Source: JACKAQ01 sp020634975 [NCBI: Calditrichia bacterium]
GTDB taxonomy: Bacteria; Calditrichota; Calditrichia; RBG-13-44-9
Direction of reading: 5' to 3'
DNA length: 64,000 nucleotides
Assembly (NCBI GenBank): GCA_020634975.1
Contig: JACKAQ010000001.1
Location: 2,666,001 to 2,730,000 of the forward strand
Shown here: positions 19,131 through 28,483 of the stretch, piece after piece
Layout of the letters: each line of letters begins with the position of its first letter
Numbering within the stretch: the stretch's first letter is position 1
Program-made: the position numbers and the translations under genes
The notes under the pieces: model-generated
Databases searched by the model: none
The model's input: the letters and a program-made list of their open reading frames with translations, nothing else
Told to the model about the DNA's origin: nothing

Positions 19131-19205
19131 CCGAAAGTCTGTTTTCTAAAATGGATTAAAAAAAATATAAAGTTATATAAAACAGTAGATTGTGAGGAAG
19201 AACTT

Positions 19206-19679
19206 ATGGAATTGGCAACAGAAAAAATGCTCTCCGCTTTAAATGATGCACTTGCCGAAACGTTCGAAGGTTTGGCATTCGCCGAAGCCGAACCCTGCCA
19301 ACAGGTGAATGTGCTGCCAAAACCGGTTCAGGATTACCGGGTTGCCGTTATCGAACTGCAACAACCGTTTTCGGCTAAATTATCCCTCTTTTTTGAGAAA
19401 GAACAGGCGAATGAATTGTTCGAAACAACCGTTGGATTAACCGCCGAAGACCCGCAAATTGTGGACGATATGCTCGGCGAATTTGCCAACACCATTTTTG
19501 GTTGTTTTGTGCGCAATCTGCTCAATAATGGCGAACCGTTCAATTTGGGTTATCCCAAATCTGGCAGCCAGGCGCAACGCATTGCCATGGAAGAAGTGAA
19601 CAAAAGCATGCTGCTATCCTGCGATGTGGATATGGAGCCGATTTACCTCAGCTTCAGCCATAACGTGCCGCAAAAATGA
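19206..19679 (+). CDS. cheX: CheX-like chemotaxis phosphatase
   Basis: The 157-residue protein has the CheC/CheX-type core DDMLGEFANTIFGCFVRNLL (about 87-106), where E and N of the E-x-x-N motif are the catalytic pair that removes phosphate from CheY. A second conserved segment near the end, SMLLSCDVDMEPIYLSF, also fits CheX. A single E-x-x-N motif and its length favour CheX over CheC. It starts 75 bases after cheY behind a GAGGAAG site and closes the chemotaxis operon. Confidence 0.8.
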   Translation: MELATEKMLSALNDALAETFEGLAFAEAEPCQQVNVLPKPVQDYRVAVIELQQPFSAKLSLFFEKEQANELFETTVGLTAEDPQIVDDMLGEFANTIFGCFVRNLLNNGEPFNLGYPKSGSQAQRIAMEEVNKSMLLSCDVDMEPIYLSFSHNVPQK

Positions 19680-19764
19680 TGGCGAATCTGCTCGATAGAA
19701 TTTTCCCCGCTCGACATTGCTGAACATTTTCGGTATATTTCCATAACAGGTTTTCATACTGAAA

Positions 19765-20436
19765 ATGTTGGCAAAAACTATGAAAAAACAATACCTTGAG
19801 CCTAAATTTTTTGTCGATAGCGATCACCCGAAAGTGATCGCTTTTGCGAAAAAAACAACCGGTAGCAACCGCGATCCGCAGCAAGTTGCAATGTCTCTTT
19901 TTTACGCCATCCGCGATGGGTGGCGATACGATCCCTACCAAATTGACCTCTCCGAATCCGCCATGAAAGCCAGCCATTTGCTCACCCGCAATTATGGATA
20001 TTGCATCGAAAAAGCTTGTTTGCTGGCGGCGAGCGCGCGGGTGTTGGGCATCCCGTCGCGATTGGGATTTGCCAACGTCCGCAACCACATCGGCACGGAA
20101 AAACTGGAAAAAATTCTCCAGACGGATGTGCTGGTGTTCCACGGTTACACAGAATTATATCTCGATAACTGTTGGGTGAAAGCCACGCCTGCGTTTAATC
20201 GGCAACTGTGCGACAGGCTGAACGTTGCACCGCTGGAATTCGATGGAAAAACAGATTCGCTGTTTCAGCAATACGCAGCGGATGGCGGAAAATTTATGGA
20301 ATATTTGCATGATTACGGCACATTTGCGGATGTGCCACGCGATCTGTTCATCACCGAATTAAAGCGTCATTATCCGCATTTGTTCAACCAACAGCAAACA
20401 GATGAAAACCTGCCGGTCATCATTTCCGGGTTGTAA
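19765..20436 (+). CDS. Transglutaminase-like (papain-fold) protein
   Basis: The 223-residue protein has the transglutaminase-core cysteine C80 in NYGYCIEKACLLAASARVLGIPSRLGFA and histidine H126 in FHGYTELYLDNCWVKATPAF. The usual third residue (Asp) of the triad is replaced by the ATPAF segment, a pattern I associate with one bacterial subgroup. No signal peptide is seen, so it is probably cytoplasmic. Members act as proteases, cross-linking enzymes or structural domains; the substrate is unknown. An ATG at 19780 is an alternative start. It stands between the che operon and the TPR gene on the same strand. Confidence 0.75.
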   Translation: MLAKTMKKQYLEPKFFVDSDHPKVIAFAKKTTGSNRDPQQVAMSLFYAIRDGWRYDPYQIDLSESAMKASHLLTRNYGYCIEKACLLAASARVLGIPSRLGFANVRNHIGTEKLEKILQTDVLVFHGYTELYLDNCWVKATPAFNRQLCDRLNVAPLEFDGKTDSLFQQYAADGGKFMEYLHDYGTFADVPRDLFITELKRHYPHLFNQQQTDENLPVIISGL

Positions 20437-20521
20437 AATTACATCAAATTCTGCGATGCCAAATCTTGTTTTTTTTGGTGATTACCGCTATTTTCTGTGA
20501 ATTCAACAGAAGAGGCGGTAA

Positions 20522-22831
20522 ATGAGTGTTATCAAAGAAATGGTTCACCGGCGGGTCCCGCAAATTTTTGGCTTGTATCTCGGTGGTAGCTGGGCTGCGA
20601 TTCAATATGTGGATTGGCTGGTCAATCGCTATGGTTTGTCGTCGTATCTAACTGATATTGCACAAGTTACACTCGTGTCACTTATCCCGACTGTTTTGTT
20701 ATTGGCCTATTTCCACGGTGCGCCAAATCGCCAGAAATGGGGACGTTTGGAGAAAATCGGTATTCCGGTAAACGCGTTAATTACTGCCGGATTGCTATTT
20801 TTTCTGTTCAGCGGAAAATCGCTGGATGCTGCGTCGCAAACCGTAACTATCGAAGACGAGTACGGAAAACAAATGAAGCGGAGTATCCCGACCGAAAACG
20901 CGCGGCGGCGGTTGGCGTTATTTGCGTTTGATAATCAAAGCAAAAACAATGATTTGGATTGGTTGCAACACGGTATCTCTTTTGCATTGTTTTACGATCT
21001 TTCTCAAAATATGTTTTTGGATTTGTGGAGCAGCGAGTGGCTGCAAGACCGGGTAGAAGCCGCCGGTTTTTCCAATGGCGTGAATATTCCATTTGCGCTG
21101 AAGCAAAAAATTGCCCGCGATATGCACCTCGATTTTGTCATTACCGGAAATTATCAATCCGACGGTGAAAACCTGCAGCTTGACAGTGAAATTTATCAAA
21201 CCAAGCTCGGGAAAAAAATTGCCGGGGCGTCCTTCCGCGGCGACAATTATGTTGATCTAATCGATTCGGTTGCCATTTTTATCAAAAATAATGTCGATTT
21301 ACCCGAGCAAAGCCGCATCAACGCTGTGGATTTACCGCTCAGCGAAATACTGACATCAAATGCGGACGCTTTCGAGAATTACGCCAAAGGGCGTTTTGCC
21401 AACAATTTCAGGAAAGATTACGCTACCGCACAGCAACTGTTCGAAAAAGCAGTTGCAGATGATCCGACATTCGCTTCCGCGCTTTGGGATTTATCAGGCG
21501 TTTATTTAAATAACGGGCAGGAAGTGCAGGGCAAAACAGTGCTCGAAAAAGCAATGAAACATCACTACAAATTGCCGGAACGTAACCAGTTTTATCTCAA
21601 AAGTTTTTATTATTTCGTCAATCAGGAAATCGATAAACAATTTGCCCTGCTGAAAATGTGGACAGAACTCTATCCACAGGATGTCAACGCGCATTTGAAT
21701 TATGGCTCGGCGTTGAATCAACGAAACAATTTCGACGGAGCGATAAAACAGTGGCAAATCGCCGCGGATCTCGATCCGGAAAAGCAATATATTTTGCACA
21801 ATATCGGTTTTATCCAATTCAAAAAAGGGGATTTTGAAAGCGCACTGGCAAGCTACCGGCGTTATGCAGAGGCCTATCCCAACGAATACCGTTCGTTTTA
21901 CAAGCTTGGCGATATGTATGAGGATTTGGGTGATTTTGCAGCCGCCAAATCCAATTTTGAAAAAGCGCTGCTGCTGGAGCCGGGCGGTGTTGCTGCCAAA
22001 ATAGCTTTGGCACGCGTATCGCTCAATACCGGGAATCCGGTAATTGCAGGCGAAATGTATGCCGATGCGTTGGCAAGCTGCACGAGTTTGATTGATAGCA
22101 CAAATGTGCTCGACGGAATAATGCGATTTTATCAATATAAAGGGCAGGTGCGCAAAGCGTTAGACATCCACAAAAAGCGCCTGGCATTGTTGAAGCGCAG
22201 CACCAATCCACTATCATTTAACATCGAATATCAGATATTGGGCATCGAACCGTTTGTGGAAGCCCAAGATTTTGACGGCGCTACAAAAATACTGGCAAAC
22301 ACCAAAAACGAACTGCCGGAATCGCTAAAAAAGCTGGTTGCGTTTGGCGAATTACGGGTGTTTTTGAGGCAAAAAGATATTCCGCGTGCCGAAGCAGCGT
22401 TGGTAGATGTTATCGCCGGCATCGACTTGTATAAACGGGAAGAATTACGGCACTTTGTTCAATATGCCCGTGGCATAATAGCAGAAGCCAAAGGGAAGCC
22501 AGATAGCGCCTTGGCGGCGTTCCAGAGTCGTATTGAGATGGAGCCGTGGCGGGAAATTCATGTTTCAACGAATCTCGATATTGTTCGTTGCTACCGGAAA
22601 TTGGGGAAGTTTGTCGATGCCAATCAGTTGGTGAAAAAATTGCTCAAAATTGCCCCACATTCACCCGGTTTGCAAATGGAAATGGGGCATCTCGCTGCTG
22701 CCCGAGGCGATAATTCATTGGCGATAACCCATTTTGAGCGTGCCCTGGAAATTTGGGCAGATGCCGAACCGGATTTTAGAGATGCTATATTAGCTCGCGA
22801 GATGTTGGGAAAGCTGCGTCCCACCAGTTAA
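20522..22831 (+). CDS. Membrane-anchored FlgO-like/TPR protein
   Basis: The 769-residue protein has three predicted transmembrane segments near its N-terminus (about 13-33, 44-66, 80-100). A FlgO/TolB-N-like module follows (about 130-265; RRLALFAFDNQSKN, then LDFVITGNYQSDG), and then at least eight tetratricopeptide repeats to the end. The same module-plus-TPR arrangement follows the kinase domain in the Ser/Thr kinase at 58556-60937, so this looks like the kinase-less version. It is likely a scaffold for protein contacts at the inner membrane. The ATG at 20522 follows AGAGGCGG. Function is unknown. Confidence 0.7.
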   Translation: MSVIKEMVHRRVPQIFGLYLGGSWAAIQYVDWLVNRYGLSSYLTDIAQVTLVSLIPTVLLLAYFHGAPNRQKWGRLEKIGIPVNALITAGLLFFLFSGKSLDAASQTVTIEDEYGKQMKRSIPTENARRRLALFAFDNQSKNNDLDWLQHGISFALFYDLSQNMFLDLWSSEWLQDRVEAAGFSNGVNIPFALKQKIARDMHLDFVITGNYQSDGENLQLDSEIYQTKLGKKIAGASFRGDNYVDLIDSVAIFIKNNVDLPEQSRINAVDLPLSEILTSNADAFENYAKGRFANNFRKDYATAQQLFEKAVADDPTFASALWDLSGVYLNNGQEVQGKTVLEKAMKHHYKLPERNQFYLKSFYYFVNQEIDKQFALLKMWTELYPQDVNAHLNYGSALNQRNNFDGAIKQWQIAADLDPEKQYILHNIGFIQFKKGDFESALASYRRYAEAYPNEYRSFYKLGDMYEDLGDFAAAKSNFEKALLLEPGGVAAKIALARVSLNTGNPVIAGEMYADALASCTSLIDSTNVLDGIMRFYQYKGQVRKALDIHKKRLALLKRSTNPLSFNIEYQILGIEPFVEAQDFDGATKILANTKNELPESLKKLVAFGELRVFLRQKDIPRAEAALVDVIAGIDLYKREELRHFVQYARGIIAEAKGKPDSALAAFQSRIEMEPWREIHVSTNLDIVRCYRKLGKFVDANQLVKKLLKIAPHSPGLQMEMGHLAAARGDNSLAITHFERALEIWADAEPDFRDAILAREMLGKLRPTS

Positions 22832-22883
22832 AAATTTCCAATCGCCCGAAACTTGTTCTGAGTACGATCATTCACGGAAATGA

Positions 22884-22913
22884 TTGACAAACCTACCACC
22901 CGATGTTTACATT
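22884..22913 (+). promoter_or_regulatory. Sigma-70-like promoter for the DUF481-type gene
   Basis: TTGACA (22884-22889) is followed after 18 bases by TACATT (22908-22913), a perfect -35 box with a 4-of-6 -10 box, directly before the gene starting at 22935/22962. Confidence 0.45.
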
Positions 22914-22934
22914 TTCCCGCAATTGACGGATTAA

Positions 22935-23732
22935 TTGATGATGAAAACGGAGCTTTTTTTCATGCAGAATAAAGTGTTGAAGCTGTTGTTATTTCTGGTT
23001 TTACCAGCTCAGATAGTTGTTGCGCAGGTGAATACCGAGGCATTGCGGAAACAGGATGCCGCCGAAGGCTGGAGCGCCAATTTTTCGTTCGATATGGCAT
23101 ACAACGCCGGCAACTCGGAATATTTAAAATTGAAAGCCGGTTCGCGGATCGACGTTAAATTTACGCCGTTTTCTGCATTTTTGGTGGGTAATTATCAGCG
23201 CGGGTTGGAGGCAAATGAGCTGTTTATCAACAAAGCGTTTGTGCACGGGCGATTGATGCGCAGTGTTTTCAGCAATCAACAGGTAGAAGTTTTTCTCCAA
23301 AAAGAATTCAACGATTTTATCAAATTGAAAGACCGGGAATTGGTCGGCGGCGGATTGCGTTTTCAGCTGGTCAATCAGGATTCTGCCAAACAATCCATTG
23401 TTGCGTATTTGGGCGTTGGCATCATGTGGGAACACGAATCGCTGGATCTGGAAACATCGGTTCAGGATAAAAACCAGTTTCGCTCAACCAATTATCTTTC
23501 CATTCGCTGGCGAATTGACGAACGGCTGCGATTTCTGGTGATCGGCTATTTTCAGCCGTCGCTGGAAAGCAGCAGCGATTACCGCTTACTGTCCGAAAGC
23601 ACGCTGGCGTTCAACCTGACCAAACAGGTGGTTTTCCGCACAACGGTCAATTACCGGCGCGATAACGAACCGCCCGCAGGTGTAAAATCGTATGATCTGG
23701 AGTTGAGTAACGGTATTAGTGTGCTGTTTTAG
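22935..23732 (+). CDS. DUF481-type outer-membrane beta-barrel protein
   Basis: The 265-residue product (256 from the alternative ATG at 22962) starts with a basic end and hydrophobic segment LKLLLFLVLPAQIVVAQ, a signal peptide with a likely cut after AQ. The rest is alternating beta-strand sequence with features of DUF481 proteins: an early SANFSFDMAYNAGNSEYLKLKAG strand pair, a central GGGLRFQLV and a final strand ending in F. Such proteins are outer-membrane barrels, some salt-induced. It has its own promoter candidate and converges on prfB, with a terminator hairpin between. Confidence 0.7.
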   Translation: MMMKTELFFMQNKVLKLLLFLVLPAQIVVAQVNTEALRKQDAAEGWSANFSFDMAYNAGNSEYLKLKAGSRIDVKFTPFSAFLVGNYQRGLEANELFINKAFVHGRLMRSVFSNQQVEVFLQKEFNDFIKLKDRELVGGGLRFQLVNQDSAKQSIVAYLGVGIMWEHESLDLETSVQDKNQFRSTNYLSIRWRIDERLRFLVIGYFQPSLESSSDYRLLSESTLAFNLTKQVVFRTTVNYRRDNEPPAGVKSYDLELSNGISVLF

Positions 23733-23744
23733 GCATAAAAAACC

Positions 23745-23773
23745 GTGCAGATTTTGACAATCTGCACGGTCAA
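23745..23773 (-). terminator. Intrinsic terminator of the spoIID-prfB operon
   Basis: Perfect 12-bp stem ACCGTGCAGATT/AATCTGCACGGT with a five-base loop. On the minus strand it is followed by a run of Ts (complement of 23740-23744). It lies 20 bases after the prfB stop. Confidence 0.85.
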
Positions 23774-23792
23774 AAGTTGATAAAAATGTCTG

Positions 23793-24903
23793 CTATTCTT
23801 TTGCCAGTTCCGGCGCTTTCAGCAAATACGAATAAATAAAATCATCAATTTCGCCATCCATTACCCGTTGGGTATCGCCGGTTTCGTGGCTGGTACGGTG
23901 GTCTTTCACCATTTGATAGGGGTGGAAAACGTATGAGCGAATCTGGTTTCCCCAGCCGATATCCGTTTTGCTGTCTTCCAGTTTTTGCTGTTTGGCGCGT
24001 TCTTCGTCCAGCTTTTTTTGATACAGCCGCGCATTGAGAATTTTCATGGCGTTGGCTTTATTCTTATGCTGGGAACGCTCACTTTGGCAGGTGACCACAA
24101 TTCCCGTTGGAATGTGGGTAATCCGCACCGCGGAATCTGTCCGGTTAACGTGCTGGCCGCCCGCACCGCTGGCGCGATACGTATCGATCCGCAAATCATT
24201 CGGGTTTACTTCAACTTCAATTTCTTCATCAATTTCCGGCAGCACAAAAACGGATGCGAACGAAGTATGGCGTCGTCCGTTGGAATCGAACGGCGAGATC
24301 CGCACCAATCGGTGCACGCCCAATTCGGATTTCAAATATCCGAAAGCAAAACGCCCTTTTATTTCGATGGTGACGCTTTTGATGCCCGCTTCATCGCCGG
24401 GTAAAATATCCAGCGTTTCGGTTTTAAAGCCCTGGCGTTCCGACCAGCGCAAAAACATGCGCATGAGCATTTGTGCCCAATCCTGGCTTTCGGTTCCGCC
24501 TGCGCCCGGATGAATCGTCAAAATGGCGTTTTTCTGATCTTCCGGCTGTCCCAATAATCCGCGTAATTCCAGGTTTTTTACAGATTTAAGCAGCGCGTCG
24601 CTTTGCTTTGCCAATGCTTCCAGCTCGGCAGTATCGTTGGCGTCTGCAGCCATTTCCAGCATCAAATCCATATCTTCCAACTGCTGAAAATGACCCTTCC
24701 AGTCGTTCACCCGTTCTTTGATATCGCTCAGTTGTTTGAGGGTTTTTTGGGCGGCTTCGGGGGAGTTCCAAAATTCGGGATCTGTGGTGATACGCTCTAA
24801 TTCTTCCGCTTTTTGTTGCAGCGAATCAACATCAAAGATACCCCCGGAGATTCACCAACATCTCGCGGGATTCGTTGAGCCGTGCTTTAATTTCTTCAAC
24901 CAT
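23793..24903 (-). CDS. prfB: Peptide chain release factor 2 (programmed +1 frameshift)
   Basis: The gene is split into a short first frame (ATG 24903, 23 codons, TGA at 24834-24832) and a long second frame ending at 23793. They are joined by the classic RF2 frameshift, giving about 369 residues. The long frame has the stop-codon-reading tripeptide SPF (ISPFDSNG) and the catalytic GGQ motif in GAGGQHVNRTDSAVRI, so it is RF2 (UGA/UAA) rather than RF1. It sits 13 bases after the spoIID-like gene, sharing its transcript, with GGGGAAGAAGG before the ATG. A strong terminator follows. Confidence 0.96.
24832..24847 (-). promoter_or_regulatory. RF2 autoregulatory +1 frameshift site
   Basis: On the minus strand a GGGGG run (complement of 24841-24845), acting as an internal Shine-Dalgarno, is followed by TAT CTT TGA. 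The ribosome pauses at TGA when RF2 is low, slips from CTT to TTT, and continues in the +1 frame with GAT (Asp). This is the conserved feedback element of bacterial prfB. Confidence 0.95.
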
Positions 24904-24916
24904 ACCTTCTTCCCCT

Positions 24917-26533
24917 TTATTTCTTGTCCAGATTGATGTCGTAAATCGAGCGAATCTGGCACGATTCAAAATAGTGTTCCAGAATTTGTTCGCTGGTAAA
25001 GCCTTCCATTGCCATTACCGCGCCGCCGGTTTTGCACATGCCCACGCCGTGACCCTGTCCGGCGCCCACAAATGTAAAATTGATCGGCGTTCCGGTGTCA
25101 TCCAAATCCCGTTCAACAACAAAACAGGAGCTTGGCAGATAATCGTATGACAGCGCTTCGCGGATGTTCAACTGCCCGCGAATCCGGTAATTTTTCAGGC
25201 TGCCGATTAACTCAATCTCAAAAAGCCGTCCGGAACGTCCGCGGCTGATGGGAATGATTTCGAACAAAATACCGATATCTTCACCGGTTTTTTTGCGGAT
25301 AATATCTTCCAGTTCCCGGCGGGAATAATCAACTTCCCAGCGGAAAAATTTTTTGACGCGTTCCAGCGATGGCGGCAGTTTGCGCCCTTTCAGGTTGCAC
25401 CATGTTTCCGGGCGCGATTCGATCCAACTACTGACCATTTTTTCGTTCTGCAACGAAGTAAAGGTTTCCGGCACGGTGTGCCAGTCGTATTTTCCGAGAA
25501 AATGCGCTTCGTCGCTGCTTTCGGTTGCTGCGTGGGAATCTTCCGTGTGACCGCCGCAAATCAGGTGAAACGGCGTATCGCGGATGTGATCGTTGAGAAA
25601 AATAACCTGTCCGGCAGTTTCCTGTACTGCTTTGATGATATTTTCATCGTCAAAATCCGTCCCGAAATAGCGCAGGGTTTCGCCAATATTGGTGTAATCG
25701 AACGGATCGCCGAGGCACTGGTGGTTGATGCGTGCCATCGCTTCGCTGCGGCAAACGATTGCCAGCGCTTTGGAAAATTCCGGCGGCAAATCCGAACCGA
25801 TTTCTGAATGGATCACCCGTTCCAGATACAGCTCCAGCGGCACTTCGCTGATGGCCATCAGGTTACCGTTGATATCCAGCCGGAATTCCAGAATTCCGTT
25901 GAAAACCTGGTCGGCGTAATAATCGCGTTGCAACACATCATCAAATGTGCGTACCGCAAAAATTTTGATTTTGCTGTTGAGGTCTTTGGGAATGATGCGC
26001 AAAACATCTTTGACTTCGGTTGATTTGTCGTATTCTGCGTCAAACGCTTCCAACTGCCCGCCCGGCGCTTTGTCGCGGTGTTTTTCCACATACGGAATAA
26101 ATTCCGGCTGAAACCGTTTGAACGCTTTGCGTGCCGCGATATCTGTCGGGTAATTGCCGGCAACCACCACATATTTGGTGTTATTATTCACCTGGCGTTT
26201 GTCCAGATTAATGCTGCCGCCCAATACTCTCAGCTCCGCAGATTTGTCAATCAGTTGTGCTGATTTCAATTTCTGCTCCGCCATATCTTTTTTAAAAGAT
26301 TCGTAGAGCACTAAAAAATAATGCTCTTTGCCGGGCTTGCTATCCTTGATTTTTATTCGCCATTTCAGGTCTGTTTTGATATTATCTATCAAAGGTTTGT
26401 TTTCGCCATCAACCAGCGAAAATGCACCCATAACGCGAAAATCGATATGTTCCTGATCTTTGAATAAACCGATCCGAAAGACAGGCTGGTTGTTCGTGGA
26501 TTTGAGATGGATCGCTTGAGCGCTGTTTGACAT
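24917..26533 (-). CDS. SpoIID/LytB-domain protein
   Basis: The 538-residue protein has a SpoIID domain (about 225-530) with VPLELYLERVIHSEIGSDLPPEFSKALAIVCRSEA, including the glutamate that in SpoIID is catalytic for lytic transglycosylase action. It also has the CGGHTEDS and GAGQGHGVGMCKTGG motifs. The first 200 residues are a family-specific region containing a SPOR-like stretch (YVVVAGNYPTDIAARKAF). No signal peptide or TM helix is visible, which is odd for a peptidoglycan enzyme. It lies directly upstream of prfB and is probably cotranscribed with it. Function in cell-wall remodelling is inferred from the family. Confidence 0.8.
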   Translation of the reverse strand: MSNSAQAIHLKSTNNQPVFRIGLFKDQEHIDFRVMGAFSLVDGENKPLIDNIKTDLKWRIKIKDSKPGKEHYFLVLYESFKKDMAEQKLKSAQLIDKSAELRVLGGSINLDKRQVNNNTKYVVVAGNYPTDIAARKAFKRFQPEFIPYVEKHRDKAPGGQLEAFDAEYDKSTEVKDVLRIIPKDLNSKIKIFAVRTFDDVLQRDYYADQVFNGILEFRLDINGNLMAISEVPLELYLERVIHSEIGSDLPPEFSKALAIVCRSEAMARINHQCLGDPFDYTNIGETLRYFGTDFDDENIIKAVQETAGQVIFLNDHIRDTPFHLICGGHTEDSHAATESSDEAHFLGKYDWHTVPETFTSLQNEKMVSSWIESRPETWCNLKGRKLPPSLERVKKFFRWEVDYSRRELEDIIRKKTGEDIGILFEIIPISRGRSGRLFEIELIGSLKNYRIRGQLNIREALSYDYLPSSCFVVERDLDDTGTPINFTFVGAGQGHGVGMCKTGGAVMAMEGFTSEQILEHYFESCQIRSIYDINLDKK

Positions 26534-26836
26534 ATCGTAACTCTTTGGTTTTAATAAAGTTAGTAAAATAATTCGTTTATTATTGCCGGAAACAGCTTTG
26601 GAATTTTCAGTAAATACGTTTGCTGAGCCGTTCCGGTGCCGGTTGATACCGCTGTTTAATTATGTTTATGGCAATCTGCCAGAACATAGTTTAGCTAGGT
26701 AAGATAGCGTCATTTTGCTAAAAAATCAAGTTTTAGATGTGCCAAAGCATCGCATAAAAAAAATCTCCCGATAAAAAATTGATTTTACGTCGCTATTTTG
26801 TTATGTTGACGGGTTATCGCTGATGGAGAAGCCTTT
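26534..26836. other. Divergent intergenic region, no gene
   Basis: This 303-base AT-rich stretch separates the spoIID-like gene (minus) from the binding-protein gene (plus). It should hold both promoters. I see a small GGCA/TGCC hairpin near 26670-26681 but no convincing promoter pair, riboswitch or open frame. Confidence 0.5.
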
Positions 26837-28483
26837 TTGAGAAACAGGGGAAGCATATTCTGGTTGCTGATTTGCATGCTGACGGCGGTGTATGGGCAAA
26901 GCTTGTCAACACCCGGCCAATCAACAACGGCAACCTATGGCGATCGCCTGGTTTACGGGGCGATCCGGCAGAACCAATTTTCGATCAATCCTTTTGAAAT
27001 AGACTCCGACATTCAAAAAACCGCTGTGCAGCTCGTTTTTGGCTACGGTTTGCTCAAAACACCCGGGAAAATTGCCGCGCCGCCAACGCTCATCGAGAAG
27101 CATTTTGCCAGCGCCGATTTCCGGATTTGGCGAATCCTCATCAAACGCAGCGTGGTTTTTCAAAATAACCAGATTTTGCGCAATGCCGATGTTCAGTTCA
27201 CTTTCAATTTGCTGCGGCGATTCGGGGGGCATGTGCTCAACCGCAGGCTGGATTTCAAAAACATCAGCAAAATTGAAACCAGCGGCGACCTCGAAGTAAT
27301 CTTCACTTTAAAAGAACCCGACGAAAATTTTTTGGAAACGCTGGCGGATGTGCCCATCGTTTCTGCGGATTATTACGCGGAAATAACGACAATGGGCTAT
27401 CGCCTGTTCGACGAAATTCAGCCGATGGGAATGGGTCCTTTCCAAATTGTTTACCAAACCCGCGACCTGATCATGTTGCGGTATCACCTGCAATACATTT
27501 ACGGACGCCCGTTTCTGGAAGAAATTCGGCTGCGTTTTTACAACGATGAACAATCGCTGATTGACGCGCTGGTGAATGGCGAAATCGACTACATCGAATT
27601 TCCCGATCGCAACACCACAGACCGGCTGCTGGAACTGATGCGCACCCGCATCAACGTGTTTTTAACGCCGCGACCGGAAGCCAAATTATACGTGCTGCTG
27701 TTCAATGTACAACACGGCGCGTTGAAAGATGCCAGCGTGCGCCGCGCGATAAATCTGGCGATTCACAAAGAAAATATCGTCGAGCGATTCGCAAAATCCA
27801 TCGGGGAGGTGAGCCATTCGCTATTTCCGGACGATTCGCCGCATTTCAAACGGGAGTTTTTTACAGATCGCTACCGCCCGCGCGAATCCATCCAATTGCT
27901 GAAAGCCACCGGCTGGCAATACAATCGCCAATCGATGATGATCGAAAAAAATGGACAACCGCTCACGTTCAAGCTGTTTTTTGCGGAAAACTCCGAGCTG
28001 GAGCAAAATTTGGCCCGGGCGATCAAACTTAATCTGGCGGAAATAAATGTGAACGTTCAGCCGTTCCCGGTTTCGCCGGATGCCAAAGATCGCCTGCTCA
28101 GCAACAGCGAGTACGAAGCGATGATTTATTCCTATACCTACGATCCGGATTATCCCTTCAGCGCGGCAGAGGATTTTTTCGAAAATGTGCTCGGTGCGGA
28201 GCAAAACGTTCCCAACTATCGCAACGCATATTTGAGCCAACTGTTCGACCTCGTTCGCAACGTGCCGGCCAAACACGAAAACGCGCTGGAACGACTGCAA
28301 TATTATCTCAATCGCGAAACGCCGGCCACATTTTTGTTTTTCGATAACGATATTTTGATCGGGCTGGACAAACGCTTCGCATCGTTCCGCGATGTGGTGC
28401 GCACCCGCGACAAACGGATGTTCTTCCGGCTGAATCCCATCGAAAACTGGTTTGTACCCAAAAACCTGCAGAAATATCCATGA
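26837..28483 (+). CDS. ABC transporter substrate-binding protein, family 5 (peptide/nickel type)
   Basis: The 548-residue protein has a signal peptide (IFWLLICMLTAVYGQS) and the SBP_bac_5 layout. This includes an early QLVFGYGLLK block, a WRILIKRSVVFQNNQILRNADVQFTFN segment (the substrate-entry motif W-x-x-x-L-R-x-x-x-x-F), VRRAINLAIHKENIV in the second lobe and a C-terminal tyrosine/aspartate-rich closing lobe. Start is TTG at 26837 after a GGAGAAG site; the ATG at 26822 is followed by a stop. No permease or ATPase genes are adjacent. Instead its stop overlaps the start of a sensor kinase (ATGA), so it is likely a periplasmic sensing partner rather than part of an importer. Confidence 0.85.
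   Translation: MRNRGSIFWLLICMLTAVYGQSLSTPGQSTTATYGDRLVYGAIRQNQFSINPFEIDSDIQKTAVQLVFGYGLLKTPGKIAAPPTLIEKHFASADFRIWRILIKRSVVFQNNQILRNADVQFTFNLLRRFGGHVLNRRLDFKNISKIETSGDLEVIFTLKEPDENFLETLADVPIVSADYYAEITTMGYRLFDEIQPMGMGPFQIVYQTRDLIMLRYHLQYIYGRPFLEEIRLRFYNDEQSLIDALVNGEIDYIEFPDRNTTDRLLELMRTRINVFLTPRPEAKLYVLLFNVQHGALKDASVRRAINLAIHKENIVERFAKSIGEVSHSLFPDDSPHFKREFFTDRYRPRESIQLLKATGWQYNRQSMMIEKNGQPLTFKLFFAENSELEQNLARAIKLNLAEINVNVQPFPVSPDAKDRLLSNSEYEAMIYSYTYDPDYPFSAAEDFFENVLGAEQNVPNYRNAYLSQLFDLVRNVPAKHENALERLQYYLNRETPATFLFFDNDILIGLDKRFASFRDVVRTRDKRMFFRLNPIENWFVPKNLQKYP

Noticed and set aside
24591-24780. Separate small gene upstream of the long prfB frame
   Set aside because: The region is the N-terminal part of RF2 reached by the +1 frameshift.
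26534-26836. Cyclic di-GMP or other riboswitch
   Set aside because: Only a four-pair hairpin is visible and none of the known core motifs.
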